IMG/VR virus record: IMGVR_UViG_3300042868_009220
Span: 1-34,289 of that record
Reading direction: 5' to 3' (one strand)
Origin: a virus
Length of the DNA: 34,289 nt
Part shown: positions 15,469 through 23,065 of the stretch, piece after piece
Numbering within the stretch: the first letter of the stretch is position 1
How the letters are laid out: every line of letters begins with the position of its first letter
Notes under the pieces: generated by a model
The model's database searches: none
What the model was told of the DNA's origin: nothing
The model's input: only the letters and a program-made list of their open reading frames with translations
Position numbers and translations under genes: made by a program

Positions 15469-17405
15469 CAATATTCAACCCATAGGGTTCCCGCGTTTAG
15501 ACCCGTTACCGCAGGGGCCGCGCCGCCGGCCGCCTGAGCGATGACCCGCCCGTCTACATAATCCCGCCGGACCGCTTCGCCGGCCGCGGGAGCCGTCGCG
15601 GGTAGCTCAACCATGCCCGTCGTTAGAATCTTTTCCGCAGTCGAGCCGCGCCGCAAAACGGGGCCACCAGTGCCGAACCGCAGAGCGTCACCGGTTCCGC
15701 GTACGTCAAGAACAACGCCTACCGTGACGGTGGCCGAACCGCAGTTTATAAGATTCGTTGAACCGCTCCGGATTGCGATTCCACCAGAACCGCCCATAAT
15801 CGCGAACGTCGTTCCGGCAACCAGCATAAAGTTTACGCCGGACGGGGCCGTTATAGTCCCCGTCATCGTGCCGCCGGCCGTCTTGAGAAACTGTGTCGCG
15901 CCGGAAATCGCACCGGATACCGCACCATCGACATACTTTTTATTTGTCAGTTCATTGTCAGCGGAGGGGGTAAACGGCGTTGACGGATTCGCCCCGAGGA
16001 ATTGAACCTGTGCCGTATCGGGGGCGGCCACGAACGCTTGTTTACCGCCCGGCATATACAGGCGGTAATAAGCGCCATCGTAGTACGTGTAAACATCGGT
16101 TCCGTTAAATCCGGCGGGGCCGGCGTTTGGCGCGTACCTCAACGGCCCGTTCATAACGTCGCCGGCTTTGTTAACGTAGTTGCCCGCTAGACTCGCGGAA
16201 CAAACTCCGTTTGCGTCAATCGCCAGACCGTTGCCGATTTTGATACCGCCCAAAATGGCCGCGCTCGCTTTGGGGAGCGTGTAGTCTGTGCCAGCCGCGG
16301 CGCTAATCGTGCCATCGGCCGCGACCGTGATACCGGGGCCGATTTTCACGCCACCCAATACGCTCGCCGTTGCAATAGCCGTAGGCCCGGCCGGGCCAAC
16401 TGGACCCGCCGCGCCATCCTCGCCCGCCGGACCCGCCGGCCCCGCTGGCCCCACGCTCCCGGCTGGACCCGCCGCGCCATCCTCGCCCGCCGGACCCGCT
16501 GGCCCAACGCCACCGGCAGGACCGACCGGCCCCGCCGGACCCGGCCCGCCGGCCGCGCCGTCCTGGCCGGGGATTCCTTGCGGCCCTTGAATCCCTTGCG
16601 GCCCTTGAACCGGGCCGGCATCGACCCAGGCCGCCGTATCGGCATCCCAGACATATCCCCGCGCGGGAATCGGGTTCGCGACAATCCAGAGATCACCCTG
16701 AGCCGCGGCCGCCGGCAATTCAGCCGCCGTTTCCACGGTCCCGCGATATGTGATGCCCAACCCCGCCGGCCCCTGGATCCCCGGCGGACCTTGCAAACCG
16801 TCCGCGCCATCCTCGCCGGCAACGCCCGCCGGCCCCGAGGGGCCAACCGGACCCGCCACGCCGGCCGGACCGTCTAAACCCGTTTCGCCGCGCGGAATCT
16901 TGAACGACAAAAGCGCTTTCGAGGAATTGCCGACGTTGACCACCTCCGCGGGTAGGCCCGCGTCGATAGTGACGGTTTCCGCAACGTCTACGGATGCCGC
17001 CGGCCCAGGCGGACCGACCGGGCCAACCGGCCCCGATGGAATTTCGGTATCCGGGGCATTCAACCGGATCCATAGGTCGCCCAGATCGGCCGGGGGTGGG
17101 GTCGTTTCCGAAACGATATGCTGCCCGCCGTCATCGCCGGCCGGCCCTTGAATCGGTCCAGTGTTTACCCATTCCTCGCCGTTCCACGCCGCGCCGTCTC
17201 CGGGCGCGAAACCCTCCGGCGTTCCTGGTGGAACCGGGTCCGGAACGATCCATAGATCCCCCTCCCCCGGCGATTCCGCCGGCGGCCAGGAGGACGCAAC
17301 GCCCATTAGCTCGATTCCGGAACCCGGCGGACCCGCCGGCCCCTCCGGACCGCCCCATACAACGATTTCGACAGGGGCCGAAGCGGTTATTTCTGCGCGT
17401 TTCAT
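15468..17405 (-). CDS. Large collagen-like tail fibre
   Basis: 645 residues; the start overlaps the upstream gene as ATGA. N-terminal half: three collagen-like Gly-X-Y blocks separated by globular modules that share the 'GDLWIV...W...GPIQGP.G' pattern (about residues 33-90, 90-135 and 205-270), then a long pure Gly-X-Y stretch (VGPAGPAGPAGEDGAAGP type). C-terminal half: beta-rich fibre repeats (GGVKIGPGITVAADGTISA, DVMNGPLRYAPNAGP, TMTGTITAPSGVNFMLVAG). This is typical of a trimeric receptor-binding fibre with a triple-helical shaft. Confidence 0.8.
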   Translation of the reverse strand: MKRAEITASAPVEIVVWGGPEGPAGPPGSGIELMGVASSWPPAESPGEGDLWIVPDPVPPGTPEGFAPGDGAAWNGEEWVNTGPIQGPAGDDGGQHIVSETTPPPADLGDLWIRLNAPDTEIPSGPVGPVGPPGPAASVDVAETVTIDAGLPAEVVNVGNSSKALLSFKIPRGETGLDGPAGVAGPVGPSGPAGVAGEDGADGLQGPPGIQGPAGLGITYRGTVETAAELPAAAAQGDLWIVANPIPARGYVWDADTAAWVDAGPVQGPQGIQGPQGIPGQDGAAGGPGPAGPVGPAGGVGPAGPAGEDGAAGPAGSVGPAGPAGPAGEDGAAGPVGPAGPTAIATASVLGGVKIGPGITVAADGTISAAAGTDYTLPKASAAILGGIKIGNGLAIDANGVCSASLAGNYVNKAGDVMNGPLRYAPNAGPAGFNGTDVYTYYDGAYYRLYMPGGKQAFVAAPDTAQVQFLGANPSTPFTPSADNELTNKKYVDGAVSGAISGATQFLKTAGGTMTGTITAPSGVNFMLVAGTTFAIMGGSGGIAIRSGSTNLINCGSATVTVGVVLDVRGTGDALRFGTGGPVLRRGSTAEKILTTGMVELPATAPAAGEAVRRDYVDGRVIAQAAGGAAPAVTGLNAGTLWVEY

Positions 17406-17776
17406 TCCCGCACAATCTCCAGGGGGCCGGCTATCGCCGTATGTTCAACGTCACCGGGAGCCCGGCCGCGCATGCGCCACCGATAGACCCCAGGATTCAA
17501 AGCGGTCTGGATTTCCGAGAGGCTTAACCGCACAAGCCCCTCCGCGGCGGCGGAAACGTCCACGGCCATTTCCGCCAGCGGTTCCACGCCCGCGACCGTC
17601 GAAACCCAGGCGCGAAACTCCACGCCCGTAAGATCGATAGCGACTTTCTCAGACCAACCCGGAACGGCTTGCCGAAACAAGAACGAACGCTGCCATTCAT
17701 CGCCGCGCCGAATGCGCAGCGTCAACCGCGGCGGTTCGGCATCCGAGACAGCGGCCCAGGCCGGATAGTCGTTCAT
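17402..17776 (-). CDS. Fibre-linked beta-sandwich protein (BppU-like, tentative)
   Basis: 124 residues; ATG 17776 overlaps the preceding 38-residue ORF as ATGA. The pattern RLTLRIRRGDEWQRSFLFRQ, IDLTGVEFRAWVST, LVRLSLSEIQTALNPGVYRWRM and HTAIAGPLEIVRE matches the N-terminal domain of baseplate/fibre proteins (BppU-like), which link fibres to the tail tip. It precedes the large collagen-like fibre and overlaps it. Confidence 0.55.
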   Translation of the reverse strand: MNDYPAWAAVSDAEPPRLTLRIRRGDEWQRSFLFRQAVPGWSEKVAIDLTGVEFRAWVSTVAGVEPLAEMAVDVSAAAEGLVRLSLSEIQTALNPGVYRWRMRGRAPGDVEHTAIAGPLEIVRE

Positions 17777-17889
17777 GGATTTTTTCTGTACCAATCCGCA
17801 ACGCGATTCCGCCACGCGTACGGATTCGCGGGAGCGTCCGCGGGTGGGGTCCGCGGCTTTTTCGGAACCGGCTTTTTCTTTTTGCCCAT
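17773..17889 (-). CDS. Very short basic protein (38 aa), translationally coupled
   Basis: 38 residues: MGKKKKPVPKKPRTPPADAP, then NPYAWRNRVADWYRK. The stop overlaps the next start as ATGA, the same tight join used elsewhere in this genome, and the protein has an ordered basic-Pro-aromatic composition. No strong ribosome binding site is seen. It could be a real small protein or a leader for the next gene. Confidence 0.45.
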   Translation of the reverse strand: MGKKKKPVPKKPRTPPADAPANPYAWRNRVADWYRKNP

Positions 17890-17925
17890 GCCAGACCGTA
17901 ACGGCCCGGCCGGCCCCCTTGAATT

Positions 17926-18300
17926 TCAGCGGTTCGAAATCGCCGCGCGGATACTACTCCGCGATACAACCCGTTCGTTCACCGGACTAACGCCGTAGCC
18001 CATGCGCCGCATTCGTTCCTCTTCGCTCCAGCCCGCCCGAATTTCCGCGGCCCGCGCGGCAATTAGCTCCGGGGGAAAATCTTCCTCCGTTGGTTCCGGG
18101 CATCGCCGGATACCGTTCCGGCATCCGCGGCGGATTGGGGGTAGGTCCGCCAACTGGTCAAGCCGCCGCGCGTTGAACGCGTCCCGAGTGATTCGCAATT
18201 CGTTACATATCACCGTAACGGCTCGACCCTCCGCCCATAATCGCCGCACCAACCGGATTTCGTTTTTCGTCAATTGCCGCCCGCGGGATGGCTGGAGCAT
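17926..18300 (-). CDS. Helix-turn-helix DNA-binding protein
   Basis: 124 residues; ATG 18300 chosen because AAGGGGG precedes it by 4 bases. Residues about 10-50 (LTKNEIRLVRRLWAEGRAVT, VICNELRITRDAFNARRLDQL) form a homeodomain-like/GcrA- or resolvase-type HTH. The C-terminal part has Cys residues and EEDFPPELIAARAAEIRAGW, typical of small phage HTH proteins whose role is unknown. It overlaps rusA and is the last gene of the replication block, just before the structural genes, a suitable place for a late-gene activator (inference). Confidence 0.65.
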   Translation of the reverse strand: MLQPSRGRQLTKNEIRLVRRLWAEGRAVTVICNELRITRDAFNARRLDQLADLPPIRRGCRNGIRRCPEPTEEDFPPELIAARAAEIRAGWSEEERMRRMGYGVSPVNERVVSRSSIRAAISNR

Positions 18301-18743
18301 TGTTCCCCCTTTGGTTCGGAAACTGGAACAATCCAAACATCTACGAACGATTGCGGGCCATACCGGCGGCGGACAAAACCTAGATCCGCCTGCGCGTCAT
18401 CCGCGAACGCGAGCCCCTTGAGCGCGTCTAAAACCCCTTTCGCGATATTGTCCGCGTCCCCGATTGCGCGGCCCGGATACGCCGGCGCAGATTTCGCCAG
18501 CCCGCCAGACTTCAAAAAATGCGACGGGGGCCGCTCGACCATTGCCACGACCGAGACTTCCACCAGACCGGCCGCAGGGGTCACGCCCGCGGCCATTGCC
18601 CCCAGGCGGACCGCCTCCCGAAAATCATGAATGGGATGAGATTTCGGAACGTAGGCCCGCGAAAACTGGCCGATACGCGCGAACCGCGGCCGCGGTTGCG
18701 GAATCGGTTTCCCGAAAACCCGAAAAGAAATCATGGCTTCCAT
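18270..18743 (-). CDS. rusA: RusA-family Holliday junction resolvase
   Basis: About 157 residues. The start may be ATG 18743 or 18734 (MISFRVFGKP); ATG 18773 is also in frame but would overlap the preceding gene. Key features: ISFRVFGKPIPQPRPRFAR at the N-terminus and RAIGDADNIAKGVLDALKG followed by AFADDAQ, which carry the three acidic residues and Lys of RusA. It resolves four-way junctions formed in recombination-dependent replication and fits with RecT and the SSB-like protein. Confidence 0.9.
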   Translation of the reverse strand: MEAMISFRVFGKPIPQPRPRFARIGQFSRAYVPKSHPIHDFREAVRLGAMAAGVTPAAGLVEVSVVAMVERPPSHFLKSGGLAKSAPAYPGRAIGDADNIAKGVLDALKGLAFADDAQADLGFVRRRYGPQSFVDVWIVPVSEPKGEQCSSHPAGGN

Positions 18744-18754
18744 GCCAGGGAATT

Positions 18755-18934
18755 TCAGTTTTGCGAATGCCAAGCCCGGTTGCGTTCCGCGGCAAACGTA
18801 GCCGCGCGGAGCCGTTCAACGTCCGCGGCCGTTTGGGATCGGAACCACGCAACGCCCGAAACGAAACCCGCGATGAAAACGCCAACGCAAACCAGAACCC
18901 CGGCCACGATCCAGACGAACGCCAAGATTTCCAC
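18755..18934 (-). CDS. Small membrane protein
   Basis: 59 residues from GTG 18934, with GGGAGG 7 bases upstream. A long hydrophobic helix (ILAFVWIVAGVLVCVGVFIA) is followed by GVAWFRSQTAADVERLRAA, a charged tail. It lies between the initiator-like gene and rusA. No family; a membrane-associated accessory protein or an early-expressed holin-like protein are both possible. Confidence 0.55.
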   Translation of the reverse strand: MEILAFVWIVAGVLVCVGVFIAGFVSGVAWFRSQTAADVERLRAATFAAERNRAWHSQN

Positions 18935-19083
18935 GGCAAAGCCTCCCGAGTAATTCGAAAAACATACCGCCGCCGGGAAATACCATCCAGCCGGCAAGTA
19001 CCGGAACCCGTACTACGAACCGCCCATAGCCCGCTCGAAACCGTTCCCGAAGTGCCCATTTCCGAACTACGGGCCAAAACAGC

Positions 19084-20127
19084 CTATGGCCCTGTGACGC
19101 TCTGGCTTGCGTTCTCCCGGCCGTTTGTAGTCAGAACGTCCGGACATGCCGCCCCGCCCCCAATCGGCCGCGTACGGGCTTCCTGTAGCCTCTGGCGGTG
19201 TATCTCCAGCGCCTCCGCTTGGTTCGTTTCGAATTCCTCTTGGGAAAGCATCCGGTTGAAAAACCTCCCGGCAAGTTCCTCCGGGCAACCCGGCGGCGCG
19301 GCCCGCCATGTTTTCTTTTTCCGCGATTCCCGGCGTTCCGCCTCGATTTTTTCGTCCAGCGTCATCGGGCCAAAACCCAACCCCGGCCGTTTCGAAACCT
19401 GCCCGCCGCCCCGATCCTGCGAACGGGTCAACCACGCCGTGACGAATTGCCGCCACCGGGATTTTTTCGCCTTCGCCGGATTCGCCTTGAGCCATTCGCC
19501 CATCCGGGCCAACTCGCCGGCAATGTCGCAAGCCGGGTAGGCCGCCCGCCATGCCGCCCGGTCCGCCTCCGCGATCCCCGACCATCCGCCGGATGAATCC
19601 CATGAAATCGAATCGGACGGCAACGACCGGGAACGCGGCTTCCGCGTTTCGGTCGTTGCAACATCCGAAGGATGTTTATTCTCTTCTCTTCTCTTCTCTT
19701 CTCTGGGAACGCTTTTGTCACAACTTTGTCCCACTTTTTTTGGGACAAGAGCGTTCCGTTGTGGAACGCTGTCAGCGTTCCGCGACCGAAAAACCTGTTT
19801 TCTAACGGCAGAAAGCGCTCTTTTCTTGGCAGACTCGCCGTTGTGGCGGTCGAATTTTGGAATGTCGAAACAGTCCCCGTCGACAACCAACCAACCCACC
19901 GAAACCATTGCGCGCGCGAATCCGGGCGCGCCGAGGTGTTCATCAACAAACTGTTCGCCGCCAATGTCGCAGGCCCGACCGTCAACCGTATGGCGATCCG
20001 CCCAGCCCCACAAACGGAACAACTTCCCCAAAACTGAATCACGGTCCATCCCAAGAACCCGAGACATTCGGACCACCGCGGGATCGTCCGCCAGATCATG
20101 CCGTAGTTTTATCCAATCGCCGGCCAT
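19084..20127 (-). CDS. Phage replication initiator-like protein
   Basis: 347 residues; ATG 20127 in a TAATG overlap. The N-terminal domain MAGDWIKLRHDLADDPAVVR, SRVLGMDRDSVLGKLFRLW, DIPKFDRHNGESAKKRAL is the winged-helix type found in lambda O/DnaD-like phage replication proteins. A basic, low-complexity linker follows (PREEKRREENKH, coded by a tandem AGAAG-type tract near 19680-19700). The C-terminal DIAGELARMGEWLKANPAKA...RWRQFVTAWLTRSQD matches the DnaT/DnaD-type helical end. I infer origin binding and helicase loading. No helicase or loader gene is seen, so host proteins are presumably used. Confidence 0.7.
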   Translation of the reverse strand: MAGDWIKLRHDLADDPAVVRMSRVLGMDRDSVLGKLFRLWGWADRHTVDGRACDIGGEQFVDEHLGAPGFARAMVSVGWLVVDGDCFDIPKFDRHNGESAKKRALSAVRKQVFRSRNADSVPQRNALVPKKVGQSCDKSVPREEKRREENKHPSDVATTETRKPRSRSLPSDSISWDSSGGWSGIAEADRAAWRAAYPACDIAGELARMGEWLKANPAKAKKSRWRQFVTAWLTRSQDRGGGQVSKRPGLGFGPMTLDEKIEAERRESRKKKTWRAAPPGCPEELAGRFFNRMLSQEEFETNQAEALEIHRQRLQEARTRPIGGGAACPDVLTTNGRENASQSVTGP

Positions 20128-20495
20128 TATTTGCCCCCCCTGTTCGTAGCTACCGCAACGTCTGTGCCATCCGACAAAACCCGCCGCAATTCGTACCCCG
20201 TCCCCTCGATTTTTCGCAGAACTAACGCAATCAACCGTGATGCCTGAATCATTGAAAGCCTTTCGGCCGTCATCGTGTCCAGAATCCTTATCCGCAACGC
20301 TTCCAGATCATCCGGGTCTATCGTGTCTTCAATTACCGTAGTGAATTCCGTTCCAAGCCGGCCCGCCTTCTCCGGGTCTAGTTCGGGCTCTATTCGCAAC
20401 CCGGACGGGGCGCGCGGAATAACGTAGCGGTCCCCCGGAATTCGCGGCGACAAACCTAGTTCCCGCATCCATTCCGGACGATTGTCCATATTCAT
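20127..20495 (-). CDS. Unknown early protein
   Basis: 122 residues; the start overlaps the upstream gene as ATGA. N-terminal Pro/Arg-rich region (RPEWMRELGLSPRIPGDRYV), middle acidic (EDTIDPDDLEALRIRILDTM), then SMIQASRLIALVLRKIEGTG. It sits directly before the initiator-like gene and overlaps it, so it may act with it. No motif is recognised. Confidence 0.6.
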   Translation of the reverse strand: MNMDNRPEWMRELGLSPRIPGDRYVIPRAPSGLRIEPELDPEKAGRLGTEFTTVIEDTIDPDDLEALRIRILDTMTAERLSMIQASRLIALVLRKIEGTGYELRRVLSDGTDVAVATNRGGK

Positions 20496-20686
20496 TCCTG
20501 GCCCCCTTTCTCCGCGTTCATTTCGTGCCAGTACCGAACCCGAGCGGCCCGGAAAGCGTTTTCTAGCGCCCGCCGTAGTTCGCCCAACAGAATTTCGAAT
20601 TCACCATCCGTTGCCCCATGTTTCCGGCATTCGAAAACAAGAACCCCGGCCAGCTTTTCCGCCACCGATCCAAAACGCTCATCCAT
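20492..20686 (-). CDS. Small unknown early protein
   Basis: 64 residues from ATG 20686 (GGGGG upstream), overlapping the end of the preceding gene by 8 bases. Mostly helical and charged (EFEILLGELRRALENAFRAA, RVRYWHEMNAEKGG). No family recognised; coupling on both sides supports that it is expressed. Confidence 0.55.
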   Translation of the reverse strand: MDERFGSVAEKLAGVLVFECRKHGATDGEFEILLGELRRALENAFRAARVRYWHEMNAEKGGQE

Positions 20687-21170
20687 GAACCACCCCCTTT
20701 GATAAGAACCCAGGCAATTCCCCGACCGGCCGTAAGGCCAATTGGGGTACAAGAAAAACGCCCCGCGCGTAACTGTCAGACCAAAAACGAACGTCCTGAG
20801 CCGCGCGGCATTCGATCCAGCCGATGAGCCGGACCCCCTCGCGGAAAACGTCGCCAACGCAAGCCAACACACAAGCCGCGGCCGCGTCATCGGACGGGTA
20901 GACCTGTAGGGCCGCGCCGGCCCGGTCAATCGTCCGGACCTCCACGCCGGCAACGTCCGGGGAACCGGGTTCAACGAACCCGAGCGGATAGCGGCCGAGG
21001 AATTTCGCTACCGCCAATTCCCCCAGGCATCCGATGAAATCCGACCCGAGCCCCCGAGCCCCCGCGGGTTCGTACCGCTCGCCCTGGCCGGACCGCAGCC
21101 TATTCATCCGGCGTTCCACCGCGTTGCCCGCGGCCATCCGGATTTCACGTTCGGACAAACGAACTAGCAT
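20679..21170 (-). CDS. Conserved phage protein, possible PD-(D/E)XK fold
   Basis: 163 residues from ATG 21170, with AAAGGA well placed upstream. The central part has SDFIGCLGELAVAKFLGRY then PDVAGVEVRTID, followed by VRLIGWIECRAAQDVRFW. A Glu in a helix followed by PD..EVR resembles a diverged PD-(D/E)XK nuclease core, with Arg at the position of the usual Lys. Similar proteins are common in phage early regions and remain of unknown function. Activity is therefore uncertain. Confidence 0.55.
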   Translation of the reverse strand: MLVRLSEREIRMAAGNAVERRMNRLRSGQGERYEPAGARGLGSDFIGCLGELAVAKFLGRYPLGFVEPGSPDVAGVEVRTIDRAGAALQVYPSDDAAAACVLACVGDVFREGVRLIGWIECRAAQDVRFWSDSYARGVFLVPQLALRPVGELPGFLSKGVVHG

Positions 21171-21202
21171 CAAGAATCCTTTCTGTGAAAAACCATCCCT
21201 GG

Positions 21203-21238
21203 AAAAAACAGCCTGCCCGGAGCCTTAACCCGCTCCGG
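21203..21238 (-). terminator. Weak terminator or attenuator upstream of 21170 gene
   Basis: A perfect 7-bp stem (CCGGAGC/GCTCCGG, 21217-21238) with an 8-base loop is followed about 10 bases later on the minus strand by TTTTTT (21208-21203). The gap between stem and T run is larger than usual, so it may be an attenuator or only partly active. It lies in the 143-base gap after the SSB-like gene. Confidence 0.4.
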
Positions 21239-21313
21239 AAATCCCTGGAGTGATTCGCGGCCGGGCCACCGGGAAACCGATGCTAGGCCGCGCAGTCTGT
21301 CCGCGTTGAACGC

Positions 21314-21778
21314 TTAGAACGGAACGTCTTCAAGGCCGCCGGCAGCGCCTTGACCAACTTTGTCACCCCCCCGGCCGGCCGCCGGGGCCGCACGGACCGC
21401 GGGCCGCTTTTCCACCGGCAGCGGCGGCGGCGCGAACCAGCGGCCGACGCTTGCCCGCTCCCGGCCCGCGCCGGAAACCTTGCGCAAGACTTCCACGCCA
21501 ACCCGCCGGCCGACGAATTCTCCCGGCAGAACTTCCCCCTCCGGAACGATTCCCGCCGCGCGACAGATCACCGCGAGACGCTTTTCCGCGTCCAGGCCCG
21601 TACAGTCTTCGAATTCCCAAAGCTCCGCGCCCCGAGTGACTTCAAGAACCAGCGCCAAACAGTCTTTTTCATTAGCCCACGGCGCAGGCTTTTCGGATGC
21701 CGAAACAACGACCGCAACATATTCCCCGGCCGGCGGCAATTCCGCGGAAACGGCCGCCGCTTTTTCTGAAAAACGCAT
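21314..21778 (-). CDS. SSB-like / DUF669-type ssDNA-binding protein
   Basis: 154 residues. N-terminal part with AELPPAGEYVAVVVSASEKP and LALVLEVTRGAELWEFEDCT is an OB-like beta domain of the DUF669 pattern. A Pro/Ala/Gly-rich linker leads to the final tip GLEDVPF, very similar to the acidic SSB tip (DDIPF) that recruits partner proteins. It lies next to RecT in the recombination block. I infer a phage single-stranded DNA-binding protein. It carries the repeated 36-base leader directly upstream. Confidence 0.65.
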   Translation of the reverse strand: MRFSEKAAAVSAELPPAGEYVAVVVSASEKPAPWANEKDCLALVLEVTRGAELWEFEDCTGLDAEKRLAVICRAAGIVPEGEVLPGEFVGRRVGVEVLRKVSGAGRERASVGRWFAPPPLPVEKRPAVRAAPAAGRGGDKVGQGAAGGLEDVPF

Positions 21779-21783
21779 GATAG

Positions 21784-21819
21784 ATCCCCAGGTATGCCAA
21801 TCGAACGACGCCCGGCAAC
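21784..21819 (-). repeat. 36-base leader repeat, copy 1 (before the SSB-like gene)
   Basis: 35 of 36 bases match 22356-22391. It runs from the start codon region of the SSB-like gene back over the ribosome binding site (GGGGAT). The far end forms a hairpin with adjacent sequence (GCCCGG...CCGGGC, to about 21829), overlapping the stop of the upstream gene. It is likely a structured mRNA leader or protein-binding site. Confidence 0.75.
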
Positions 21820-21820
21820 G

Positions 21821-22348
21821 TTACCGGGCTTTCTTAAACTTGACCTGACCAACTCCACTACGTACCGACAGATCGACCCTAAGCGGTTTCATACGCCGCG
21901 AACGCTTGGGGGGTACATTTCCGGGCTTTACTCGCCTTGCAGGACGAATACGCCGCTTGTCCCGTTCGTTCAAAGCTTCCAGCGTGTAAGACGGCCGCGG
22001 CTTTCGTAGTTCAAAGCCGGCAACGTCGCGGAACGGCTTGCCCCGGTCGAATGATTCAACAAGCTTGCGCATATCCGGCGACATCTGAAAACGTTCAACC
22101 CTTCGAACGCCGTCAACCCCAGGCAAATCAACGTATGCCACGCTTTTGAAAAACATAACTTTCGTAGCGTCAAACTGCCTTTGGCAAGCTTTCGCAAAAA
22201 CACAGTGACCGGGGTCTTTCGTCCTCGCGTCTTTAACGTCCGATGGACGAATGAAAACCCGCAAATCCTTTTCAGCGTCCACTACCTCTAGTTCGCCCCA
22301 TAAACGCCGGATAGCCCGCGCGGCCTTATCCATCAAAACTCTAGCCAT
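21821..22348 (-). CDS. Unknown basic early protein
   Basis: 175 residues from ATG 22348 (GGGGAT upstream; the upstream in-frame ATG lies in the leader repeat and is less likely). N-terminal MARVLMDKAARAIRRLWGEL, central KDPGHCVFAKACQRQF and VMFFKSVAYVDLP, and a very basic C-terminal tail (KPGNVPPKRSRRMKPLRVDL). The charge suggests nucleic-acid binding. It lies between RecT and the SSB-like gene. No family recognised. Confidence 0.55.
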   Translation of the reverse strand: MARVLMDKAARAIRRLWGELEVVDAEKDLRVFIRPSDVKDARTKDPGHCVFAKACQRQFDATKVMFFKSVAYVDLPGVDGVRRVERFQMSPDMRKLVESFDRGKPFRDVAGFELRKPRPSYTLEALNERDKRRIRPARRVKPGNVPPKRSRRMKPLRVDLSVRSGVGQVKFKKAR

Positions 22349-22355
22349 CGTTGAA

Positions 22356-22391
22356 ATCCCCAGGTATGCCAATCGAACCACGCCCGGCAAC
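22356..22391 (-). repeat. 36-base leader repeat, copy 2 (before the 22348 gene)
   Basis: Near-perfect copy of 21784-21819, at the same position relative to the ribosome binding site and ATG. The far end also forms a hairpin (CCGGC...GCCGG) using the end of the intergenic sequence after recT. Confidence 0.75.
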
Positions 22392-22402
22392 AAGCCGGAC
22401 GT

Positions 22403-23014
22403 TCAACCCTCTTGAGACTCCGCCCGGTCAATCGCGATTTCCCGCGTAGAAACTTCCGGCCGCATCCGGTCCGCCTCATCGGGGTCCACGATCCCCGCAA
22501 ACCCGAACGCGTACCGGGCCGCTTGAACGTATGCCTTGTGACGCAGCATCCGGGCCGGCCAACGATTCCACGCGGGGCTATCGCCCTTGCATTCGGCCAA
22601 ATATTCAACGGCCTCCGTTGGGTACTGCCGGTCTTTCCGAAATAGCCGGCAGACAATCGCGACCAACTGGCCCTGTTCGCGAATGTCTTCGAATTGAACG
22701 CCGTCAAACTCCGGATGAGCGTTGACCATTGCCACCCAACCATCCACCGAAACGACCGCTTGAAAGCCGCCTTTGTTCGGCACCGCGAAAATCTGCCGCG
22801 CCACCGGGTCCAGGCCGTAGCGGTTCGCAATCATCAAAAGCGCCGCCAACTGTTCGCGGGTAGCTTGCCGCATCCCCAACAGATCCCGGCAGACCGATTC
22901 ATACGCTCGCGGCTCGATCCCGTTCCGGCCGGCCATCGTCGCCAACAGACTTACCCGCGGTTCCGCCGCCGCCGGCATCTCCGCGTAGGTTTCAGATACT
23001 TCGCCAATCGCCAT
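22403..23014 (-). CDS. RecT/Bet single-strand annealing protein
   Basis: 203 residues; ATG 23014 with GGAGG upstream. The family core is visible: QLAALLMIANRYGLDPVARQ, IFAVPNKGGFQAVVSVDGWV, AMVNAHPEFDGVQFED, PAWNRWPARMLRHKAYVQAAR and YAFGFAGIVDPDEAD. These match Red-beta/Bet of the RecT superfamily. It anneals single strands in recombination-dependent replication. No Exo/RecE-type partner is recognised, except perhaps the PD-(D/E)XK-like protein at 20679-21170. It carries the TTCGG leader. Confidence 0.93.
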   Translation of the reverse strand: MAIGEVSETYAEMPAAAEPRVSLLATMAGRNGIEPRAYESVCRDLLGMRQATREQLAALLMIANRYGLDPVARQIFAVPNKGGFQAVVSVDGWVAMVNAHPEFDGVQFEDIREQGQLVAIVCRLFRKDRQYPTEAVEYLAECKGDSPAWNRWPARMLRHKAYVQAARYAFGFAGIVDPDEADRMRPEVSTREIAIDRAESQEG

Positions 23015-23028
23015 TTCAAAACCTCCAA

Positions 23029-23046
23029 AGTGTGGAAACCGAACTA
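23029..23046 (-). repeat. Early leader element (recT)
   Basis: On the minus strand TAGTTCGGTTTCCACACT followed by TTGGAGG, the ribosome binding site of recT. It belongs to a family of leaders seen at 24593-24615 and 25578-25600, with weaker relatives elsewhere in the early region. Confidence 0.6.
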
Positions 23047-23065
23047 CAAACCAGAAAATCCGACG

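Noticed and set aside
12878-17405. Diversity-generating retroelement acting on the fibre genes
   Set aside because: No reverse transcriptase gene and no template/variable repeat pair seen anywhere in the genome.
18464-19540. 358-residue plus-strand ORF across rusA, the small membrane gene and the initiator-like gene
   Set aside because: Runs antisense through three supported genes, low-complexity Arg/Pro/Ser content, no start signal.
19675-19705. Tandem TCTTC tract as a replication-origin iteron
   Set aside because: It codes for the EEKRREENK linker of the initiator-like protein in frame; short and imperfect. Origins inside initiator genes exist, but no spaced iterons are visible.
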